Shown: positions 43,182 to 55,800 of the stretch, in pieces | Numbering within the stretch: position 1 is the stretch's first letter | How the letters are laid out: each line of letters starts with the position of its first letter | From: Mytilinidion resinicola | Taxonomy: Eukaryota > Ascomycota > Dothideomycetes > Mytilinidiales > Mytilinidiaceae | Assembly (NCBI RefSeq): GCF_010093595.1 | Contig: NW_022985455.1 | Span: 142,596-206,595, forward strand | Reading direction: 5' to 3' | DNA: 64,000 nt | Notes under the pieces: generated by a model | Told to the model about the DNA's origin: nothing | Database searches by the model: none | Seen by the model: only the letters and a program-made list of their open reading frames with translations | Program-made: the position numbers and the translations under genes

Positions 43182-43861
43182 ACTAGCGCGCCACCCTGGG
43201 GGTGGCCCCCTTCCTTCCCCTAGTATATATACAACTAGCTAGACGTCTATAGAAATCAGAGTTCACATCAATTTCAACCTGAGTCCGGGGCCATAGAAGC
43301 CAAATACGAGGCTGAGGTCGCGGTCGTAATCTTGGCCTTCGCATCGACCGCTGTCCAACGTGCAACATAGCGGGAAATGTAGAGGAAGCTGGAGGATGCC
43401 GTGAAGACGGCGGTTGCAGTGAGAAGACTCCAAAGTAATCTGGAGGCCATGTGGATAGAGGAGTTTGTACGCATTGGTTACTGCCAAAAGGACCTTGTAG
43501 GAGTGAACATTCTTGAGGCGAGCCCGAGAGGTTCAGTTTAGCTGAAGCCTGGAGGCTGAGCAAGCGTAAGCTAAGAAGAGTTGCTGGTGGGCGTCAGCCA
43601 ATCCACGAACCGTCTCAGTTTTCAGCCTTGCACTGTCTTCTTCTGATATGCTCGTACCGACCAATCTCAGCAGTAGATGGCCAGGTATACCGAGACCAGG
43701 AGAGGCAAAAAGTCGAATGGCTAAGATATGAATGTCGATATTCTGCGTACCCAACTACGGGATGGTCTCAGCTTTCAAAATAGCTGCCCAAGGGGTATAT
43801 ATGCCATCGCGCAAGTACATCCGTACAGTACCCAAACTTCAGATCCAAGTCGTGACCGACG

Positions 43862-46581
43862 TCAAGAGGCCCTTGAACTCCCCGTCCCATTCGCCCCCGA
43901 AGAGTTCATCTCACGCCTCATCTCCCCCTCCAAATCCTCCAGCTCTTCCACCTTCTCCTCAAGAGACTCGATCTGCTTCCTCGCTGCCCCCTTTGCCTCG
44001 CTCTTCCGTCGCATGTACCTCGCTAAGCTCTCACACAAGCGATCGAGCACGAACTCCGCCTCCGCCTTCTTACTGACCAAGGGACTGTCCTCGCCAATCC
44101 AATCCCACTCCACGAGTCCCTCTTCTTCCTCTTGGGCCTCCACCTCTTCCGCACTCTTCGTCGTAAAACGAATTAAGCGCGTGAACTCAACCCATTCCTC
44201 GTAAGAATATTTTCTAGGCGGATCGTGGGTGAGGTCGTTAGCAACATTGCGGATAGCGAGTGCTAGTTTTCGTGAGAGGGTTGCCTCATCAAGTGCTGGG
44301 TCTGAAATGGCATCACGTTCTGCTTCTTCGGCAAGGTTCTCAATATTCGGCGGTGCCGTGTCTTCCTCTTCTGCAGCGGCAGACTCGGGGTCTGGGCCGG
44401 TGGGGAAACCTTTCTCGAGGCGCTTCTTCGCAGCTCGCTTCTCAACACGCCGCTGCATCCAGCGGAGCAGCCAGGGATGACGATCCAGAAAGCTGCGCCA
44501 GATGCCTTCCTTCGGCAGGACTGTAAAGTCGGCGAGGTTGGTGATGAAGTTCTTGAAGTTAGAGATGACGGTGTCACCCATGTCCGAGATGAGCACTGTC
44601 ATGGTCGGTACGGCGATGAGTGACCAGACGACGAAGAAGGCGCGGCCGGCATTGGTTTTTGGTGAGAGATCACCATAGCCGATAGTCAGTAGTGAGACGT
44701 AGCAGAAGTACAATGCTTGGAAATAGGTCATGTCCTGGGAGGTTTTCTCGCACTGCCAGAAGACCACGGCGCCAACGCACCACAGGATGCCGAACGCGAT
44801 GACAGAGAGGGTGAGCGCCCACCACTTCTTGAATTTGTGGGTCGCGTGCTGAATACTGCGCATCTGATCAAACCGGTCCTTTTCCTCGCGCAGCAAGAGG
44901 AGCTTTGGCTTGCTGGGTCTCAATGGGATTGGCCTAAAGGTGCTCCGATGAGCTCTATGCCGCCCTGTATTGCCCATCGCTGACCGTGGGTACTCGTTTG
45001 CGCGGTGTGGTGCGCTGATGTCGGCTTTCGAGATGTGGCGCTGGCGGCTGGGCGATACGCCCTCTCGCTGGTGTAAATCGAAAGAGTTGGTAACGGTGCG
45101 GTCCATGGTGCGCACGCGCTGCTTTTCGACGTGTTTCTGGATCAAATTTTCCTCGCCGAGCTGCCCAACAAACTTGTTGAGGGACGAGATGACGAGACCA
45201 AGCATGATGATGCCGCCAACGGAGTAGGGGAAGATGAGACCCCGACTAACGTCGTTGGTAGGGTAAAGATCGCCGAAGCCGACGGTGAGGATCGTTACGT
45301 CGCAGAAGTATAGCTAACAAAGATTAGTGGGTGAACGTGAGGGGTGGTACTCGGTAGGTAGACGCACCGCATCGACAAAATCCCAGCCGGAAGTGCCGTT
45401 TTCGGTTTCAATTCTAGAAAACACAGCACCGCCGCCGGCAAGCCAGATGAAGAACATCATAGTCTGTAGAATCAAGGTGCGTTGTGCTTCTGTCAACGCG
45501 AAAGTGTCGGGGTAGTGGCCTAGGAAGTAGCCCAGCATGTTGATCATGAGAATCATAGAGCAGACGAGGTATATGCAGGCGGCGATAACGGCATACCAGA
45601 AGCCTTGGGTGTAGGTTTCATACGGCCGCATTGGTGGAGTATAAATTTGCATACAGGCAGTAATGCCAATGAGCTAAACCAAGAGTCAGTGCATTTGACT
45701 ACTTTGAATATGCGAACGAGAGAGGAGTCGTTTATAATATGCTTATATCTGTTGATTTGAAGAAGACGTATTATTTGAAGGAATAATTACTTACAAGTGC
45801 TGTCGCAACATACCAGAAGAATATCGTCATAGGCAAAGCAATGATGTATCGGATACGTTGGGTGAAGTTCATCAGGAGAAAAAAGTTGCCAATGAAACCC
45901 AAGATTAGGGAGGCTACATTGAGCCAATAGCACCTGGCCATGTTAGATTGACATCATGATGGAGAAGACGGCGCCATCGTTATGTCTTGGTTGTTGAAGT
46001 TGGTAAGAAGAGCAGTTGCGGTTCGAGTGAGTATACGCCCGAGACAGTTACGTACCAGTGAGGATCTTTGAAAGACACTCCGTCGAAATCGCCAACGAAT
46101 TGTCCATCAATATAGATAGTTTCTCTCCAATATGAGACTAAAGCGGCAATAGAGAGTACGTTTGCGAGAGGACCGAGAGTGGCGGCGAGCAGTCTGTATC
46201 AGCATAAGCAAAAGTTTAATGGCTACTTTTGGGGGAAAGTTGACTAACGGAATACCGGTCGAGGCGAACCACCAGTCGCTTCAAGGATATAGAAGTTAGT
46301 ATTGTTGCTATATAAATCTGCAAAGAATACAGCAGTAATAGGTTCCAGAATCTGACGTACTGCTCCTGGCCGTCGTGCCACTTTCTCGGCTTGAAAGACC
46401 ACTTCCTCCTCTGCCGTTGCGGCTCGCGGTTCGGGTGGTTCTCAGACAACTGGATGGCAGGCCCGCTGTCATACAGGCCATTGTGAGAGGAGCTCGAGGC
46501 ATTGTTGAAAGAATTCTCGGTCCCGGAAGTCAGTGGCTTCTCAGGGAGGATCTGGGATGAGGTTGGGCTGGCTGCAGTCAT
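43862..46581 (-). CDS. TOK1: TOK-type two-pore outward-rectifying K+ channel, 761 aa
   Basis: Six exons: 46581-46361, 46278-46249 (30 nt), 46193-46056, 45933-45795, 45673-45368 and 45313-43862, phases consistent; intron 1 has a perfect TACTAAC branch site. Eight membrane segments with two pore loops are seen: TVGFGDL at about 288-294 and TIGYGDL at about 488-494. This 8-TM/2-pore layout is unique to fungal TOK channels of the plasma membrane, which release K+ on depolarisation. The linker between pores (~340-440) is basic. The C-terminal tail is cytosolic, acidic (VEAQEEEEGLVEWDW) and ends in a coiled coil (IESLEEKVEELEDLEGEMRR). Length is close to yeast Tok1 (691), with a longer tail. Confidence 0.94.
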
Positions 46582-47443
46582 GGTGTCGGTGTCGAGAAGA
46601 CGGCTTCATGTCATTGAACAGTACCGGCCATTGCAGGGCATATGAGAGCAGACAAAGCTAGATATTTCGCGAGGCTGTTGGTATGGACTCGTATCTGGAT
46701 AAGAGCGGTAGGATGAACACAAGTAAAGAGACTGGCACAGAAACCGGAGGAAGGGGAAAAGTTGCGGGGTCTAGAGCTGAGGACAGTGAGGGTAAAGGCC
46801 GTGGAGGCAGTGGTTGGTGATAAGGGCTGGAGGCAAAAGCAAGGCGCGCTTGGCAGAGGAATTCGGTGGAGAGATAAAGACACGGGAGCGGGTGGCAGAT
46901 GACAGCATCGTTGCTGGCGTGGCTGCATCAACCAGATCGTGAACCTTGGAACGATCGATCGATCGCCCAAACCCGGGGTAAAGCTCGCCGTTGCCTGTCG
47001 GTCAGGCCTCTAGTTAACCACCACACATGCTTATGTACGCTTAGTTCCCGGCCGAATCCGGCGCTTCACAAATGCCTGGGCGTTCGACGACGCGTCGTCC
47101 ATGACGGAGGTATATGGAGAATATAAAGCACTGTCATAGCTTCGTATACAAAGCCTTTCCTGCCGCTATCTGTAGGGCTTCACGTACTAGTAGAAACCGG
47201 AGGCAGCGGATACCGTCCAATCTGCGTCCACCCTGTTAACACTGCGTGGGGTAGCTTCATGAGTTCACTTGTTGTCCAAAATGCCGAACTTCTCTCCTTT
47301 TCGGGATGCTGAAAATGCTATGAAGCTCCTCACGCAGCGGCAGACGAGTGTACGGATTTCTATGACGAGGCATTGTAGGACTAGGGTGCAGACGATTGAC
47401 AAGAGTTTTGTTACTATATACAGGGAATATAATCTCGTCCTTT
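46582..47443. other. Intergenic, TOK1 upstream and ETF alpha downstream
   Basis: About 860 bp. A short GATCGATCGATCG tract lies at 46953-46965. No gene was supported. Confidence 0.5.
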
Positions 47444-48592
47444 CTATTGCGCCTTAAGCTTCTCTGTCAGTTCAGGCACCCTCTCGAATAGATCTCCCAC
47501 GAGGCCGACATCGGCTACCTGGAATATGGGCGCCTCCGCGTCCTTGTTAATCGCCGCAATGACTTTGCTGTCCTTCATTCCCGCCAGATGCTGGATAGCG
47601 CCTGAGATACCTGCGCACAGGTAGAGCTGCGGTGCCACGTTCTTTCCAGTCTGCCCAACTTGTAGGCTGTTGTCTGCGTATCCACTGTCGACTGCTGCTC
47701 GAGAGGCTCCTACAGCTGCGCCCAGCGCGTCGGCCAATGGTAGCATAATCCTGTCGAACTCTTCCTTCGACTTCAAGCCTCGCCCTCCAGACACGACTTT
47801 GGTAGCGGTCCCAAGGTCTGGTCGGTCTGACTTGGCAAGGTCCTCTGATATCCACTCGGTGGGATTTTCGGCCTTGGGATCCACGCCCTCGACCACTTCT
47901 GCTAAGCCGCCCGTCAATTCGCCTGGTTGGAATGCAGTCCCTCGGACAGTGATGACTTTGACGCCGTCGGACGATTGAACAGTGAGGATAGCATTGCCAG
48001 CGTAAATGGGCCGTACGAAGGCTGGAGAACATTAGCGTGGGTGTTGGACAAGACATGACGGACACTCACTGTCCTCGCTCTCGATGGCCGTGATGTCTGA
48101 GATCTGCTGAGAGTCCAGCAGTGCTGCTACTCGAGGCATGAGGTTCTTCCCAAACGCCGAGTGGCCTGTGAGAACGTGTGTAAAGCCGCCCTTCTTTATG
48201 TTTTCTACGAGTAGTGGTGCGAAGCTCTCTGGTAGTCCCTGAGTCACGTTAGACCAGCACCACAATCACAATGACAGGCGTATTCTCACCTTATCGTACG
48301 CGTCATTCTCCACGTATATGACCTTCTCAATGCCCTGCACCTTCGCCGCCTCCTCGGCCACTGCCTTTACCCCACTCCCCGCAATGAAACCAGTCACTGA
48401 CCCCCCCAGCTTCTGGCCGGCTGTCACGGCGGCCAGCGACGAGACATTGAGCTTTCCTTCCCTCTGTTCGAGCAGTGCGAGTGTGGATAGTAGGCGTGCG
48501 ACGGCGGAGAATTGCGGTAACACGGTAGGCTGGGAGCGTCTGAGGTGGGATCGCGCTTGGCGGAGGACGGACTGCCTCGCAACCGAGAACAT
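47444..48592 (-). CDS. Electron transfer flavoprotein alpha subunit, mitochondrial, 349 aa
   Basis: Three exons, 48592-48290, 48238-48070 and 48021-47444, phases 0 and 1. The N-terminus is an arginine-rich mitochondrial presequence ([20 protein letters not shown]). The N-terminal ETF domain ([40 protein letters not shown]) precedes the FAD-binding C-terminal domain with [47 protein letters not shown] and [20 protein letters not shown]. With the beta subunit it carries electrons from acyl-CoA dehydrogenases to ETF-ubiquinone oxidoreductase in the matrix. Length is typical. Confidence 0.96.
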
Positions 48593-49086
48593 GGTGGAGA
48601 GGGTATTACAGGAGAGGTTGAGGAGAAAGAAGAGAGAGAAAGAGGGCCGATTGGAGCAATGGTGGTGTATGCAAGAGTGAACCTTGGAATGGTGAATGAT
48701 GATATCGCCGGAGAATGGCAACCTCGGGCGGTTTGCGTCGCTTCCTTTCTCCCCGGCTTTCGGGGGCCCAAGCTCCAGCCCATCGCTACGGCGTACCACA
48801 CGTGCGAGTTTGGCAATGGCATGCCGTATTCTCTGCCAGGAGCAGCAGGTCACGTGCCCAATTTTCTCACTCCGCCGCCAGCCCTGAGCTGCATCGCGAG
48901 TCGACGCGCCGCCATCACCACCACGACCCCCCATCATTCACTCAGCCCGCGTTCCTATCTCGGATCGTCGCCCCCGATCCCCTCCTGCGCCTCCCGCGAC
49001 TGCTACCCTCGACTTCGGCCCCAACGCGACACCTCGTGGGCGCCCCTGCCTCCGTCTGAGGTCCGCAGCATCCTCCGCTCTCTGGC
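48593..49086. promoter_or_regulatory. Divergent promoter ETF alpha / RSC8
   Basis: 494 bp between the two ATGs on opposite strands. It holds a CACGTG at about 48852 (GGTCACGTGCCC). Both core genes must start from here. Confidence 0.5.
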
Positions 49087-51876
49087 ATGGCCGACGACGC
49101 GCTTCCATCAACCACACACGACGCTGACAATACACTGTTTGGGGGAGAAGGTGCCACTGGTGCCCATATCGACGCCGGCGAGATGCAGGCAGAGCAAGGT
49201 ACGCTTTTCTCACTATTCATGTCTGCGCGAAGCACACTAGAGCCGCATTTCTTCCGTTTCCACATTTGTTTCATTCACAATGGCTCGTGCACGTACTGCC
49301 ACCGCAGATATATATGCAAACGAGCTCGACCTTGGGTCTCCTGGGCAGATGTCGGAGTTTTCCTCGGATTCTGTCTCCCAGGACACGTCTGAGCAACACC
49401 CAGATGGCTCTGAGGGCGCTGCCTCAGGCTTTCAGTCCCCAGATTCCTTTTCAAACTTCCAATGTCATGGTCCCATCTCCCCTAGAGATTCACCAAATGC
49501 GCATAACGACGTCTTTCAGGAGCCATCTCCTCCGTCTTCGTTTACGCCTGGTGCACTCTCGCTTGATTTGGTTCAGCATGCCTTTGGGGATAATCGATTC
49601 TAACAGTGATGCCTTAATATAGACACCTCCATGCTCGAAGACCAAGAACCTACCTCCCTTTCAGTCAAGGAATCCTCTCGCGAACCCTCAGCAGCCACGC
49701 CTGCAATTGTATCTGACAACCCCCTGGACGCACCTGATGGACCCCGACCGGAGAACGAGGATGCAGACGCCCAGGATGACGAGGAGATGACCGGCATCGA
49801 AGATTCTGCAAAGAAGGAGAGCCCGACAGAACACCCCGAAGCAGTAGATGGTGCCTTTGATGGCCAGACCAAGAGCGCCCTCGAGACCTCTGCACGGTCG
49901 CACCTCATCGCTCAAACCCACGCAATTATTCTGCCCAGCTACAGCACCTGGTTCGACATGCACGTAATCCACAAGCTCGAGAAGAAGGCCCTCCCAGAGT
50001 TCTTCAACGCTCGGAATCGAAGCAAGACGCCGGCGGTTTACAAGGACTACAGGGACTTTATGGTTAACACTTATCGCTTGAACCCAGCGGAGTATTTGAC
50101 GGTCACCGCATGCAGGCGCAATCTTGCTGGTGATGTGTGCGCCATCATGCGCGTTCATGCGTTCTTAGAACAATGGGGCTTGATCAACTACCAGGTTTGT
50201 TATTCGGATGCTGGCATAATGATACTCGTTAACACTTTAGATAGGTTGACCCAGACACGAGACCATCAAACATCGGTCCCCCGTTTACCGGCCACTTCAG
50301 AATCACCGCAGATACCCCGAGAGGCCTACAAGCCCATCAACCCGCACCAGGATCCATTACCACCACAGGAAAACCACACCTCACAACCGAACGGTTAGCA
50401 AGTGCCGCTCCGCTTTCGAAATCAGACCTGAATCTCGAAATCCGACGAAACATCTACGAGTCGAATGGTAAGGAAGCTACACCTGGAGAATCAAAGGATA
50501 AGCCATCGAACGGAGAGGGTGCAGCGAATGGTTCCGCTGATACTAAGGTTCTTGAAGATGCCCTGAAAGAGCCTAGCAAGCAATTTTTCTGCTATTCCTG
50601 CGGTATGGACTGCACCCGCTTCCGCTACCATAACTCGAAGTCTGCGCCTCATTCCGCCCAGGGTAAGACTGCTGCTATGGTCAAGCACGACCTTTGCCCG
50701 ACGTGCTTTCTCGATGGTCACTTCCCAGCGTCGAGCAAAGCATCGGAATACACCAAGATCGAGAACGAGAAATACCGAGCATATCCGGATAGAGACGCAC
50801 CATGGACGGACGCAGAGACATTACTATTGTTGGAGGGACTGGAGCTCTTCGACGAGGACTGGAACAGTGTTTCGGACCACGTTGGCACGCGCACGAGGGA
50901 AGAGTGCATGATGAAGTTCTTGCAACTGGAAATCGTGGATCCATATCTGGAGGCTGATGTAGCCCAATCCGACGCCCCAACAACCTCCTTAGGCTACCTG
51001 AACAACGGCCGCCTCCCCTTCGAGCAAGCAGACAACCCTGTCATGAGTGTCATGGGCTTCTTCGTTTCCCTTGCCGACCCTAGCGTCGCCGCAGCGGCCG
51101 CTGGCAAGAGCGTTGAAGAGCTCAAGCGCGGTCTACTCGAGAAGATCGAGAAAGCTCCAACAACATCCGAGGCTGCCGCTAAGGGTAAAGAAAAGGAAAT
51201 GGAAAAGGAAAAGGGAAAGGAAGCCGACAAGGCTTCTTCAACCCCTGCTGCCGCTAGCTCAAACGTCAAGAATAAGGACGCAATGGACGTCGACGAGGCC
51301 CCAGGCCCCTCATCCTCCCCACAACCCACCTCTTCGAATGCCCTCGCCACTACCACATCCGCCCCCACCGCACAGCAGGCATTCACCGCCCTTCCCTTCG
51401 CGCTCTCTGCCGCCCGATCGGCTGGCCTGGCCTCGCACGAGGAACGCTACATCACGCGCCTCGTGTCTAGCGCTGTGAACCTGCAGCTGCAGAAGCTCTC
51501 GCTCAAGCTACAGCAGTTCAACGAGCTGGAAGCTGTTCTGTCGGCCGAGCGCCGCGACCTTGAGCGCCGCCGCCAGCAGTTGTTCCTCGACCGCCTCGCG
51601 TTCCAGAAGAGGGTCAAGGGCATCGAAACGGCTGCGCGCAAGGTCAGCACCGGCCTCGGTGTCGGAGAGCAGGGCACTGGCATCGCCGGCAACATGGTCG
51701 GCATTGGTACCATGGCGCCAGATGACGCTGTCCGGGAGCTCACCGAGGCCGTGAAGCGGTTTGGTGTTGGCAAGGGCGAGGAAAAGGTGGGCGTGAAGCG
51801 GACGGGGGTGGAGGGCGGCGAGGTGCAGCCGGTTAGCGAGGAGACGGGGAGTGGATACGGGCGGTTGGAGATATGA
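49087..51876 (+). CDS. SWI/SNF-RSC chromatin remodelling subunit (SWI3/RSC8-like), ~852 aa
   Basis: Model of four exons: 49087-49198, 49308-49550, 49623-50194 and 50245-51876, phases 1, 1 and 0. Exon 2 is inferred because both splice ends keep frame; it encodes an acidic Ser-rich stretch. Domains: SWIRM (about 216-309; [40 protein letters not shown]), ZZ-type zinc finger ([30 protein letters not shown]; near 424-470), SANT ([20 protein letters not shown]; about 494-540) and a C-terminal coiled coil ([20 protein letters not shown]). This order is diagnostic for Swi3/Rsc8/Moira, the dimeric scaffold of nuclear remodelling complexes. The N-terminus is longer than in yeast Rsc8. If exon 2 is intronic, the protein is shorter by 81 residues. 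Confidence 0.92.
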
Positions 51877-52834
51877 ACGGGTGGATAATCGGGGTAGGGT
51901 AGGGTTTGGGCTGGGTTGTGCTTTTTCTTCAAATCTGGATATTCGGTAGGGTATTGGCGCGGGATTCTTGGGGTAACTTTCTCTCTTTTTTTTTCCGTGG
52001 AACGGTTCATCGAGCTGGTCGCCTGAGAGATGATGGGTGATGGACGAGCTAGGTGGTCGTTGCTGTATACTATTTCGAGGAATTGAGATAAGGCAGGTGC
52101 TTTACTCTAGGTTGTCCTAAGTGATGTGATCTCCGATATTTCGATGCGGGAGCAGCTATCTTGCGTATCAAATTTGCCACCTCGGGGGGGGCACCATGGA
52201 TGTATTTCGGCCGCCCAACGCAAGTAAGATCTGGGAGCCTGATTTGCAGTCTCAGGTTTGCTTTCTAGAAAACGGGACCCTAAATCAGGCCTGCGGTCAA
52301 AGAGTTAGCGGTGGGAGCAAATCCGCCTTTTGTGAAAGTGCGTCACGAAACTCTAGGCTCTACACCTTTGGCATGCCAAGAATTGCCACTTCGGGACATG
52401 TTGTTGGGTATCAGTCAATGCCTGAGTTCCCACAAATCATCCAAGCCTCAAGAATTTGCGGCATTCGATACAATTTTTTTTTTTTTTTTTTTTGCCGGGT
52501 TCGATGGGCTCGTCACAAGTCAACTAGGCCATAGGCATTTGCGAAAGATTCCTCAAAGCTACGTGGAATTCAGAGAACTAGATGCGTAGACAGTAGGAGA
52601 TCCGCCAAAAGCATGATACCCGTCACGGACCCCCCAACTCGGCCTGTACGATTTCGTAGCAGTACATGGAGAAAGAGAAAGGGAACGCAGATCAGAAAAC
52701 GGTAGACAAGAAAGAAAAGAGCAAAGAGGGAACCCGGAAAGAAAGTCAGAGAGCAAGTCTCCCCCCCCCCCCCCCCCCTTCCCCCCCAAAGGCATTAATC
52801 ATACCATGAGTCGACTCCATGGATCGCGAGCTGT
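51877..52834. other. Convergent intergenic with T20 and C18 tracts
   Basis: Nearly 1 kb between RSC8-like and MMS1-like 3' ends. It contains T20 (52474-52493) and C18TTC7 (52761-52787). Such homopolymers are prone to length error. No gene was supported. Confidence 0.6.
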
Positions 52835-55800
52835 CTACAACACCGCATCCAGCACCTCCCTTAACCATTCCACACAGCGCTCGATAAGCCATGTTTCAAG
52901 ACCCTCGCCTGGCTTCTCCGCAGGCAAAAACTCCGCGGCGAGTTTGAAGAAGAAGACGCGGAGCTCCTCCTCCGGGCCGTCGAAGAGCAGTATACGGAGC
53001 TCTGTCACCGGCGCGCGAGTCTCCGTGATGCGCGAGGCTAGTAGATCGCCGTTGACGTGGAAATATGGGGGTTTGGGGTGGCCTTTGTCTTTCTCCATGC
53101 CCTCGACCACGTCCTGCAGGCTTATGTGGGTCCAGCTTACTCTTGCACTCGCATATTGCCTCTCGGTGACGGTGATGAGGGTTTCGAGGAATTTGAGCAG
53201 ACGCCAGGCGGGCTGGTCGAGGATGGAAAAGGCGAAGAGAGTCCCGTCGACGGCTGTGCCGATGATGTCGTCGACGAGGATGCCGGAGACCGGTGAGGTT
53301 GTTGGTGGGTCTTCTGGATGGTCGGCAGAAAGATCGCGTTGGGGGACGCCGAGGTGAGAAGTGTCGAAGGATTTGGGATGATAGCGTCGCCAGGAGGGCC
53401 TGATTGCGCCGCGGCGGAGGCGGGTCACGCATCGGGGGAGGCGAGCTTCGAAGAGGGTTGATGCTGCGTTCTTCAAAGCTTCCTGGGATGGTTGGAGGAG
53501 TCCGACAAGAGTGGAGGATTTGTCTGAAATGAGGATCAAGGTCCGAGGAGCTTTTGCAGGAGGGGATGAAGACGCCGCTTCGGTAGTCTGCCTATCAACG
53601 TCAAATTTGATTGGAGGAAGCCTAATGGTGAGGTGATTGAGTGTGTTCCTAGTTCCTGCGTCGCTGAAGAAGGGCTGTAGGATAGGTTTGCTTGATGACG
53701 ATAGCCCAATTCCCAACGCGTAAACTGAGTCTTGAGCAGTCGATATGTAAATGCTGGGTCCTTGGACAGTGATGTGAAGTCCAGGCGAAGGAAGAGTGTA
53801 TTGTGAAACCAGAAGCCATCTAAATATCACTATTAGAAGCTAAAATTCGACGAATATGATAACATTCTCACCTGCTCTCTACCGCCGAGAACTCTTCAAG
53901 CTGAGCCGTCGTTCCACAAGTATAAATCATGTGCCGCTCGTCATAATTTGCGATAGCAAAGACGGGATGTCTCAAGTCTCTTTTCTTGCTTTCCCGGAAC
54001 TCCGCCTTGCCTTGGCCGTCGAACTTAATCTGCAAGAAAATCAGGCGTCCAGATAAGTCCCCGTTTGCATTGGTGATTCCTGTGCCAACGACAAGAAAGT
54101 CGTGCTTTTTAGTCCCCTCTTCCCAGTGCCATTCCAAGAAAGCATAGACTTTCTCGTGAGGATACAGTACGAATTCGCCAGCAATGAGAGTTTTATCAGA
54201 TTCACTTTTGGGCTCATCTTCCATGGCAGTATTCTCGTCATCATCATCGCCAGCAGTAGCGTAGCTATCAGAGCGAATGAGCTGGATGACAGACCGAACG
54301 CTTCGAAAACCCCCTATCCCGAATCCTTTTTTTCCCTTCTTTTCTTTGATCCTGAACGCCGCGACTACCATCATCTTCAAGTGAGGGGAATATATTAGCT
54401 TATATGGCGTATCCCGCATCAATAGCCGTCGCGGTACAGCTTTGACCTCGTCTTCAAGTTGAGCAAGGAAAAATGTCGAATCCGAAATAGCCAGGAGAGA
54501 TCCTCCAAGTGAAAATCCCTCAGGCGAAATTCTTGGCCAGTGCGGAACCTGAGAAAGCGCAGATACAGCAGGTTGTTGCAGCGCAGGATTTCCTTGATCT
54601 GTGAACCAGATGTTATCTGTTTCGTACCGGATGGTAGAGTCGTTTGTCTCACTACGCTTCAACCGGCAGCATTCCGAGCCGCACATCACAAAGGCAGTAC
54701 TTGGCTCCGAGAAGCACTGAATGACCCTAGCCGAGGTATGGCCCATTGGGATGATCGTGGCATTAGTAGCCGAGATGGCTGCATAAAATGAGCACCGGGT
54801 GATTTATGAAGAGGAGAGCGTTACTTACTTGGGTTCGTATGATGTTCTTCTAGATTCAAATTGTAGACACAGCCGTTCCTCATTCCGCAGACCAAGGTGT
54901 ATTCTCCACGCTCATCAGAGGAGAGTAGGGCAACGCTCTCGCACACCGCAGGTATGCCTTGCATGAAGCCGGCCTCCACCTGCTTCTCCAGTACAAGAAC
55001 AAAATCCCCTCCAGCAAGACTAAAAAGCAGCAATTCGGCGTTTCTGGTTCCCACGAAAACATAGGGCTTCCCATGGATGTCAACAAGCTGCACACAGGTT
55101 GGCTCTGCCGACAGAGGTATCTGTGCCTGGAAGACAAAGGATGGACTGGTGTTTGGACAGCCAGTGCCATCACCTGGCTCCGCAAAATGGCGGAGCTCAA
55201 GACCGAACTCTGAACCTTGTCTAGTTGCAAGGACTATCAATGGCCATCTACTATCCACAGTCGCAGCGCGTACTGGGCGGTCCGACGGGAAGTCGTGGCG
55301 AGTTACTCGACGAAATTGGGGGTTCTCGGCGGAGATAGATAGCAGGTGCAGAGCATTTTCTGTTACTTGAACGGCCCATTCAAGACTTAGCGTGCATGCC
55401 GCGAAGGTTTCCTTGTTCAGCTCCAGATCGCAGTTTTGCTCTTCGATCTCGGACACCTCCATTGACTCAATAGAGAGGTGGTATAGCCGAGTTTGCCAAG
55501 GGTGAGACACAAGGAAGAATACTCCCTCCTGTGTTGGATCGAATAGTGCCCACATGCCTGTATTTCCGAGACTACCGGATAGATCTGCTTCTGCCCAGAT
55601 ACGAGCATTCAGTCCATATCGTATTTCAGATATCGATCCGTAAGGTGCTCTTCCGCTTGTTGTAAGTATGGTATCACGCGACCTTTCATATTTCGATTTG
55701 ACGCCTGGGAGTCTGGAAACGACGGTGTCCATCAAAGGCGTCCAGTTTGGTAAAGATTCAATATACTCAAGCTCCATGCTCTCGGTCCGTGTGAACATCT

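Noticed and set aside
49280..49603. Separate 107-residue gene
   Set aside because: In phase with the RSC8-like gene through proper splice sites, so better seen as its possible exon 2.
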